DNA from: Sinotaia quadrata
Taxonomy: Eukaryota > Mollusca > Gastropoda > Architaenioglossa > Viviparidae
Direction: 5' to 3'
Length of the DNA: 64,000 bases
NCBI GenBank assembly: GCA_028829895.1
Contig: CM054182.1
Location: 91,350,546-91,414,545, forward strand
In this document: piece after piece, positions 59,901 through 64,000 of the stretch
How positions within the stretch are numbered: the stretch's first letter is position 1
Layout: every line of letters starts with the position of its first letter
The notes under the pieces: model-generated
Database searches by the model: none
What the model was told of the DNA's origin: nothing
What the model saw: the letters and a program-made list of their open reading frames with translations, nothing else
Position numbers and translations under genes: made by a program

Positions 59901-62119
59901 ATATACAAAATTACATTATATGTGCATTGTCCAGTCACAATTTACTAACAACCTCGCACACGCAGAATATGTTAAATAATTATATGTGTGCAGTCACGAC
60001 CATATACATTCACGTAGTCAGGTCTAGTCATGATCCAGTTCTGCTCCAAAGGGAGACGACTAAAGTGAAGAGGTGTTATTTTGTATGTCAAACTCAAATT
60101 GTTTCTTTTATAATTTTCATTCGGTGGTGAATATAGCTTATCTTATCCTCAAACTAACTAACAATGAACTCACTTTTCAGTATTTGAGAAATTTATCCTT
60201 GAAATACTTAATAGCTAGTTTAGAGATTGTAGGAAAGGTGCGAAGTTTTGTATATATTGTTAACGATCAGTTGGATTTAATGATGACTGCTTGTCAATCC
60301 CGATCAGTTGGATTTAATGATGACTGCTTGTCAATCCCGTTCAGATGGATTCATTGATGATTGTTGTGTACTGCCTATATTAGATCTGAGTGCTTCAAAT
60401 TCTCTTCATGAAACTAAGCACAGACTCCAGTCACGTGATATCAACCTCCATTAGTGAGCTTCGTTATTTGATTTATGTTGGAGACTGTCGAAAGCGTGAG
60501 GAACCTGTCTGTCTATCGTGGACCGGCCTTGGCCTTCTTTTACGGTATTTCAAGGGTCGGTCCACAGGGTAAAACCCAGTATCTCGAACTAAAGGTAACT
60601 CATGTCGAGTGAGTAAACTCCCTTGACAACTAAAGATGACGGCAACAATGGGCAGCAGGAGGTGTATGTGATGATGTCCGTCATGAAACACGGAACCACT
60701 ACAGATGAAATGTACCACTTTCTTAGCTGTCTTGTGCATCTGTGTGTACAGGCTAATCAAAAAGCTACTGTGTCGTAATATGTTTAACACACACTTAATG
60801 TCACATAATTTCTTATTTTGAGTCTTTATACTTACGTTTTCCTGTTCTCAATTCAGGCACGTCTTGATGGATTCGAGTGTAGAAAGTACATGTATTATTA
60901 GTTACGTATTTCCCATTCTTGCGAACTTTATCCTAACTCGTTAGAGACGAAATAAATGTGGGGAAAATATTTTCAGGGTCGTTCGAGGTCATGTAGACTT
61001 TTAATAAAATCTTATCTTTTATAGTTTAAGTCATGCTGAGCTAAATGATTAGCATGATTTTTTTTTTTTTACATTAAATAAGTGAAATGTGTATTTGAAA
61101 AATTTTATACTAAGCATCGAGTTCAGGGTTGCTATAAAAAAAAAATCACTGACATTTTACCAAACTGTAACTTTAGTAATAGCAAAGAAAACCGTCAGGA
61201 TGAGTTGCAGTAAATCACTGGCATACATTCCACTATTTCTATATTAACAGTAATTACTAGATTCCAGGCAATTTCTATCAATCAAGCTGCATCTTTAAGT
61301 AAGTGAATGCCGAGGGCATTTCTTATAGAAAGACATAGTTGAAAACAATGATAGACATAAAATACAATAAGTGAATACTTGAGGGCATTTCTTATAGAAA
61401 GACACAGCTGAAAACAATGATAGACATATCAGAATACAATATGTAAATGATGAGAACATTTTTTAATAGATACAACTGAAAAGCATTAATAGACATAAAA
61501 GACATTAACTTACATTTATAAATTAAAAAAAATAAATAACAATAAATGTCTTAGTGTAGCAGACACAATTGAAAAACAATTATAGACTATTCAAACTACG
61601 TTTAGTGTAGTACAAATGACGCTTTTTAAAGCAGAAATTACTAAAACAATAAATGAGTACTGAGGGCATTGTGTGTAGCAGACACAACTGAAGATCTGTT
61701 ATAGACGTAATGAAAATACAATAAATACTGGGATCATTCCTTATAAACAGACAGACGGAAAGCAATGAGAGACATTTAATTGTCTGATATTTATTGCAAG
61801 TGTATAAACAGAGACAGTCGAAAAGCAATGAGAGACATTTAATTGTCTGATATTTATTGCAAGTGTATAAACAGAGACAGTCGAAAAGCAATGAGAGACA
61901 TTTAATTGTCTGACATTTATTGCAAGTGTATAAACAGAGACAGTCGAAAAGCAATAACAGACATTTACCTGTCCGATCATTCTTGCAAGTAGGTGGCACG
62001 TGCACGAAAGATAGAGCCTGGGCGACAGTTTGACTTGCTGACCCGCAATCATCCAGAATCACAAAACCCAGTTTGAATTTATTTCTTGCATTCCATTTAT
62101 TTACTGCGTACTCCACTGC
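48816..62119 (-). CDS. Gene C: class C GPCR (mGluR-like), exons 2-7; exon 1 outside window
   Basis: Exons 61969-62119, 59183-59366, 58130-58310, 57296-57559, 53085-54119 and 48816-49355 join in frame to 2355 nt (784 aa plus stop). By comparison with A and B, a first exon of about 82 codons with the signal peptide is missing. It was not found in 62120-64000, so it should lie further right. Nine-cysteine domain and seven helices are intact, so it looks functional. The ligand pocket is the most changed of the three: GSEHDDQT replaces the Ser-rich loop, SAWTSSDLLSD replaces the Tyr-x-x-Thr loop, and the NYGE loop is lost (TDSANDRSSYN), though Asp is kept in VGTDTW. It probably recognises a different ligand, or one not held as an alpha-amino acid; this is inference. 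Confidence 0.88.
49866..50790 (+). repeat. Diverged relative of family S
   Basis: Shares ordered blocks with copy 1: a TTATTAATAATTCT block, ACGAGCCCCCATCCACCCAC, TTATTAAGTCAACAATCAAA. Ends are not clear. It also includes a tandem array at 50520-50710. Gene C intron upstream of exon 7. Confidence 0.45.
50520..50715. repeat. About-51-bp repeat, gene C intron 6
   Basis: About four copies of CACTGTGGAGAATTCATCCA and CTTCATATACACTATCAAAG. Confidence 0.9.
50810..52122 (+). repeat. Dispersed repeat family S, copy 3, rearranged
   Basis: Starts TGTGACGCCTGCGCCACCTA and ends TTTACTCTGCCACA like copy 1. An extra inverted family end (GTGGCGTTGGTGTCACA) ends at about 51755, so 50810-51755 is bounded by long inverted repeats. 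Gene C intron 6. Confidence 0.65.
52215..52385. repeat. About-36-bp repeat, gene C intron 6
   Basis: Five copies of TAGTCACTGTAGTCTGAAGC and AGATCAAAAGCAAA. Confidence 0.92.
52800..53062 (+). repeat. Terminal fragment of family S
   Basis: Matches the right half of the 8255-8620 element, ending AATAGGGATAGGCAAATTTA then GTCCTGCCACA. It lies 23 bases beyond the exon 6 donor of gene C. Confidence 0.6.
53085..54119 (-). CDS. Gene C exon 6: end of ligand domain, nine-cysteine domain, TM1-TM4
   Basis: 1035 nt. Begins NLTQNPWFQDFWEDVFNC, contains GNTGNMQISEEGDRIGDFVV, nine Cys from CSQPC through CCWVC to the Cys of TTCKVK, then TM1-TM3 and part of TM4. The intervening segment is about 12 residues shorter than in A and B. 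Acceptor CAACAG, donor GTACAG|GTTGGT. Confidence 0.92.
55219..55310. repeat. (GA)n microsatellite
   Basis: About 46 GA units truncating family S copy 4. Confidence 0.95.
55312..56380 (-). repeat. Dispersed repeat family S, copy 4
   Basis: Inverted orientation. The first end (AAATTTTCCTATCCAAACTT) is cut by a GA microsatellite; the other end reads GTTAACTTAGTGACGTC. Includes GAGAACGAGACGAGCCAACG and TTTAATAAATTTATTGG landmarks. Internal deletion relative to copy 2. Gene C intron 5. Confidence 0.6.
56866..56922. repeat. (AATC)n microsatellite
   Basis: About 14 units, gene C intron 5. Confidence 0.95.
57175..57295 (-). repeat. 48-bp repeat starting at gene C exon 5 donor
   Basis: About 2.5 copies of a unit that on the gene strand begins GTGAGAATTTTAAACATTAT and ends TATTTGTAA. 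The first base is the donor GT; the next copies present TGTAA|GTGAGA. Confidence 0.92.
57296..57559 (-). CDS. Gene C exon 5: ligand domain lobe 2
   Basis: 264 nt. Encodes INDVAKSLVEKKNARAVILL, EHFLWVGTDTW and YETYFHTLKPV. Acceptor GTTGTAG, donor AACCG|GTGAGA; a 48-bp repeat starts at the donor GT. Confidence 0.87.
57822..58130 (-). repeat. 19-bp satellite starting at gene C exon 4 donor
   Basis: About 16 copies. On the gene strand the unit is GTATGACACAGTGAGAAAG, and the first GT is the exon 4 splice donor. Each unit junction AAAG|GTATGA again looks like a donor. A few units vary. Confidence 0.93.
58130..58310 (-). CDS. Gene C exon 4: ligand domain lobe 2
   Basis: 181 nt, identical in length to A and B exon 4. 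Encodes SHLKVISDVIKTFDWTYVSI and NKICVANNIEIPINADNLQ. Acceptor TTCACAG, donor CTTCAG|GTATGA. A 19-bp satellite starts exactly at this donor. Confidence 0.85.
58395..58710. repeat. About-60-bp minisatellite, gene C intron 3
   Basis: About five copies with ATAGAGAAATCACATTGATT, AAATGAATTTTGAGA and a variable middle (CAGTGTTATCC or AGTTAGCCAGG). Confidence 0.88.
58899..59020. repeat. Tandem duplication of about 62 bp, gene C intron 3
   Basis: Two copies of AGTCACTATTATCAAAGACT and ATATTATTTATACTCTTTCT; preceded by an ACC/ATC microsatellite. Confidence 0.85.
59183..59366 (-). CDS. Gene C exon 3: diverged ligand-binding core
   Basis: 184 nt (three codons shorter than A and B, same phase). Encodes TYDVIGIIGSEHDDQTIALS, PIFSAWTSSDLLSDMATH and YFLRIIPALR. 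The Ser-Ser and Tyr-x-x-Thr amino-acid anchors are not kept. Acceptor TTTTCAG, donor CTCAG|GTTGTT. Confidence 0.86.
59380..59625 (-). repeat. 73-bp minisatellite abutting gene C exon 3 acceptor
   Basis: About 3.4 copies starting CATGTTTTGCTAATAATGTC. The first copy merges into the acceptor region of exon 3, sharing the AACATG.GTACA bases that lie within about 15 bases of the TTTTCAG acceptor. Confidence 0.85.
61300..61975 (-). repeat. 63-68-bp minisatellite derived from gene C exon 2 end
   Basis: The four copies nearest the exon (61740-61975) are 63 bp and include a degenerate copy of the exon's last codons; read through they give repeats such as TCNKYQTIKCLSLLFDCLCL against the true TCKNDRTGKCLLLLFDCLCL. 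Further copies to 61300 are longer and more diverged. Confidence 0.85.
61969..62119 (-). CDS. Gene C exon 2: ligand domain
   Basis: 151 nt. Encodes AVEYAVNKWNARNKFKLGF and DDCGSASQTVAQALSFVHV. Acceptor TACACAG, donor GGACAG|GTAAAT, phase 1. A 63-bp minisatellite in the following intron is built from this exon's last bases plus the start of the intron. Confidence 0.85.
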
Positions 62120-62221
62120 CTGTGTACAAATACATAATGACTTATATTTATAAGACATAGTTCTTTAATTAGAAATGGGTATATTATGTTCTTAACATCT
62201 TAAATATGTTACGTTCCAGTA

Positions 62222-62380
62222 TTTATTTATAGACCCTGTTTCTGCATGAGGATTTAGATTAATTAATTTCCACGCTCACATACGCTGACAACAGACTGGT
62301 TGCCCAGATTCACCATTCAGTCTGACTAAATTTAACTCTTGTAGTTTCAGACAACAAATTTAGTGACAGGTATATTATAG
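62222..62380 (+). repeat. Dispersed repeat fragment shared with 39370-39530
   Basis: Second member of a pair of imperfect about-150-bp repeats; lies upstream of gene C exon 2, in its first intron. No coding content. Confidence 0.5.
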
Positions 62381-62586
62381 TTTATAATATTTTCTTTTTG
62401 CAATTTATTATTTATGTCAAAATGGATTTTACAAGGCACACGAAGATAGTTATTTATTTTATTTTGTACTTAAGCTTTTAAATTCTGCGTTACGAATGTG
62501 TGTATTTGTAGAGTATTTAATGTACTTTCATTAGATAGTAAAATCATAATAATTATAATTCTAAGTAGTTCATGACTAAATATATA

Positions 62587-62593
62587 TGCGCGC

Positions 62594-62688
<95 letters not shown>
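62587..62688. repeat. (CG)n(TG)n compound microsatellite
   Basis: About 10 CG units followed by about 40 TG units. Marks the left side of the less AT-rich right end. Confidence 0.95.
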
Positions 62689-62689
<1 letters not shown>

Positions 62690-62764
62690 GTAGGAAAGCA
62701 AAGTTCTGACGGTGGTAGTTAACGATAACAATTTTACGTCGCCACTGGAGATTTCATGGATCAT

Positions 62765-63660
62765 TTCATCATAAGGCGTTCTGATCTGTAGTGCTCCTGT
62801 GGGACCGGCCCCTCTCGTGAGTAATCGGGGAGCACTTGCGGTGGTGTTGCTGTTGGAGTTTCGTCTTGGTGTTTACTTAGAGTTGTCGTCAGTTGTATAA
62901 TTTTAATTTTATATTTAATTTCGTTGAGTTGTGTTCCTGTTGAGTTATGATGCCCGCTATTTCTTGTGTCTGTGGTGTTGACATTACATTTTGTTCCTGT
63001 TGAACGTTGTGGTGTCGGTAGCTGATATAAGTTGTGAGTGTGATGAACCTATGTGTAGTGCTGTTGTTTGCTCGTCCATTGCTATCTGGCCGGCAAAGGT
63101 GGACTTTAGTCCGGCAATCCATGAGCTAAAGTTGTTGTTGATGTTGTTCCTGCCATTCCCGATGTTGTATGGGAGAGGGTTGGAAGAAGGTATCGTATAA
63201 ATCCCAGGCTAGTAGCATACCAAGTCTGTACTTAGCGCGTACGTGAGCCCGGGAGGTTCATTGCCGTGACCTCCTCACTGGTGTTTTTGCTATTGGCGTT
63301 TTCGTCTTGGCTGTCCCCGGTGTCCATTGGGAATCATGAAAGGGTGCTGGCGGTCGACTGCAATTGAATCATGTCTATAATGGGGTGATTAAAGTATCGC
63401 CACTGCATGAACTGCGGCTCACCAAGCCAAAATTGCTGTTGCTTAAGGATGGACAGGCGACACAATCGTGGAACAGCCAGTTCTTCACTTAAGCCCTTAT
63501 TGGGGTTGGTTAAAGAGAAACCAGCTCTACTGCTGACAGCCAAGACCTTTTTCAAAGCGGGATATACACAAAGAGCGTTGCTTACTCCAGACCTCGAACT
63601 TGATGTCAACGACTACACGATTAATTCGTAAAGCCACACGAAAATGGGCACAAAATGAGT
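62765..63660. other. Unidentified coding-like region, less AT-rich
   Basis: Higher GC than the rest and with protein-like frames interrupted by stops: on the minus strand MDTGDSQDENANSKNTSEEV followed by broken frames such as SWIAGLKSTFAGQIAMDEQT; on the plus strand SSLKPLLGLVKEKPALLLTA. Looks like one or two decayed mobile elements, family unknown. Confidence 0.35.
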
Positions 63661-63724
63661 AATATTATAACACCTGCAGACTTCCAAAAGACATCAGGCA
63701 ACATTCACCTCGACATGGCATTCA

Positions 63725-64000
63725 ATGGCTTACATTGGCCTACTTTGGGCCCTTTTCCAAAGCGTTGAGGGTGAAGAAGTAAAGACAGAACTAATGAATC
63801 AAGTGACCCACAAAGCTATCAAGCTACATGCGATTCTCGAACATCACCTCACCACAGCTATAGATGAAATCGACGAGTCTATCAGCAAGACGGACAAAAC
63901 ATCGACGACAGACAACGAAACACAAGCCAACATTATATGGACATTAGAGCCCCTAAAGAAAGCCAACTCTACTCAGACACTCAAGGAGGAAAAGATGGCT
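63725..64000 (+). CDS. Unidentified open reading frame running off the right edge
   Basis: From ATG at 63725 the frame stays open for 92 codons to the window end: MAYIGLLWALFQSVEGEEVK then a charged, Thr-rich stretch (HHLTTAIDEIDESISKTDKT). Base composition is less AT-rich than the introns around it. A different frame just upstream reads NIITPADFQKTSGNIHLDMA and ends at a stop, hinting at a frameshifted older ORF. I do not recognise the family; a retroelement protein or an unrelated gene are both possible. Within this region no gene C exon 1 could be found on the minus strand. Confidence 0.28.
   Translation, partial: MAYIGLLWALFQSVEGEEVKTELMNQVTHKAIKLHAILEHHLTTAIDEIDESISKTDKTSTTDNETQANIIWTLEPLKKANSTQTLKEEKMA

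Noticed and set aside
62120..64000. A search for gene C exon 1 (DLNLGVL-type motif and signal peptide)
   Set aside because: No matching minus-strand segment with a GT donor was found; the exon is probably outside the window.

Overview
This is a stretch of animal nuclear DNA. It is AT-rich, with long introns bounded by GT-AG, many microsatellites and minisatellites, and several kinds of retroelement remnant. Nothing bacterial, viral or organellar was seen. The receptor family and the repeat mix suggest a marine or freshwater invertebrate, most likely a mollusc or other lophotrochozoan. The species cannot be fixed from the sequence alone.

The core is a cluster of three paralogous class C G-protein-coupled receptor genes, of the metabotropic-glutamate-receptor-like type. 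Each has an extracellular Venus-flytrap ligand domain, a nine-cysteine linker and seven transmembrane helices. Gene A (minus strand, 7248-19331, 7 exons, 864 codons) and gene B (plus strand, 20807-42737, 7 exons, 870 codons) are head to head across about 1.5 kb. Gene C (minus strand, 48816-62119, exons 2-7) is tail to tail with B; its first exon lies beyond the right edge. Splice sites were read by eye. In A and B the joined exons keep one open frame to the stop. Intron phases (0,1,2,0,0,0 where visible) and most exon lengths (exon 4 is 181 nt in all three) agree between genes, which supports the models strongly.

Layout: 1-7247 is non-coding, with minisatellites and one dispersed repeat. 7248-19331 is gene A; its intron 5 holds a 42-bp satellite, a dispersed repeat and a solo LTR. 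19332-20806 is the shared A/B upstream region. 20807-42737 is gene B; its large intron 4 holds a 41-bp satellite, a LINE fragment, two LTR-element gag regions and a 168-bp exact duplication. 42738-48815 has minisatellites and an R2-type LINE fragment. 48816-62119 is gene C. 62120-64000 is a long GT array followed by unidentified, less AT-rich, coding-like DNA.

The most unusual feature is that many intronic minisatellites begin at, contain or abut an exon-intron junction of these receptor genes. In several arrays the repeat unit recreates a splice donor or acceptor, so the spliceosome is offered a series of near-identical sites. A second feature is a young, truncated LTR retrotransposon flanked by a perfect 168-bp direct duplication, much longer than a normal integration duplication.
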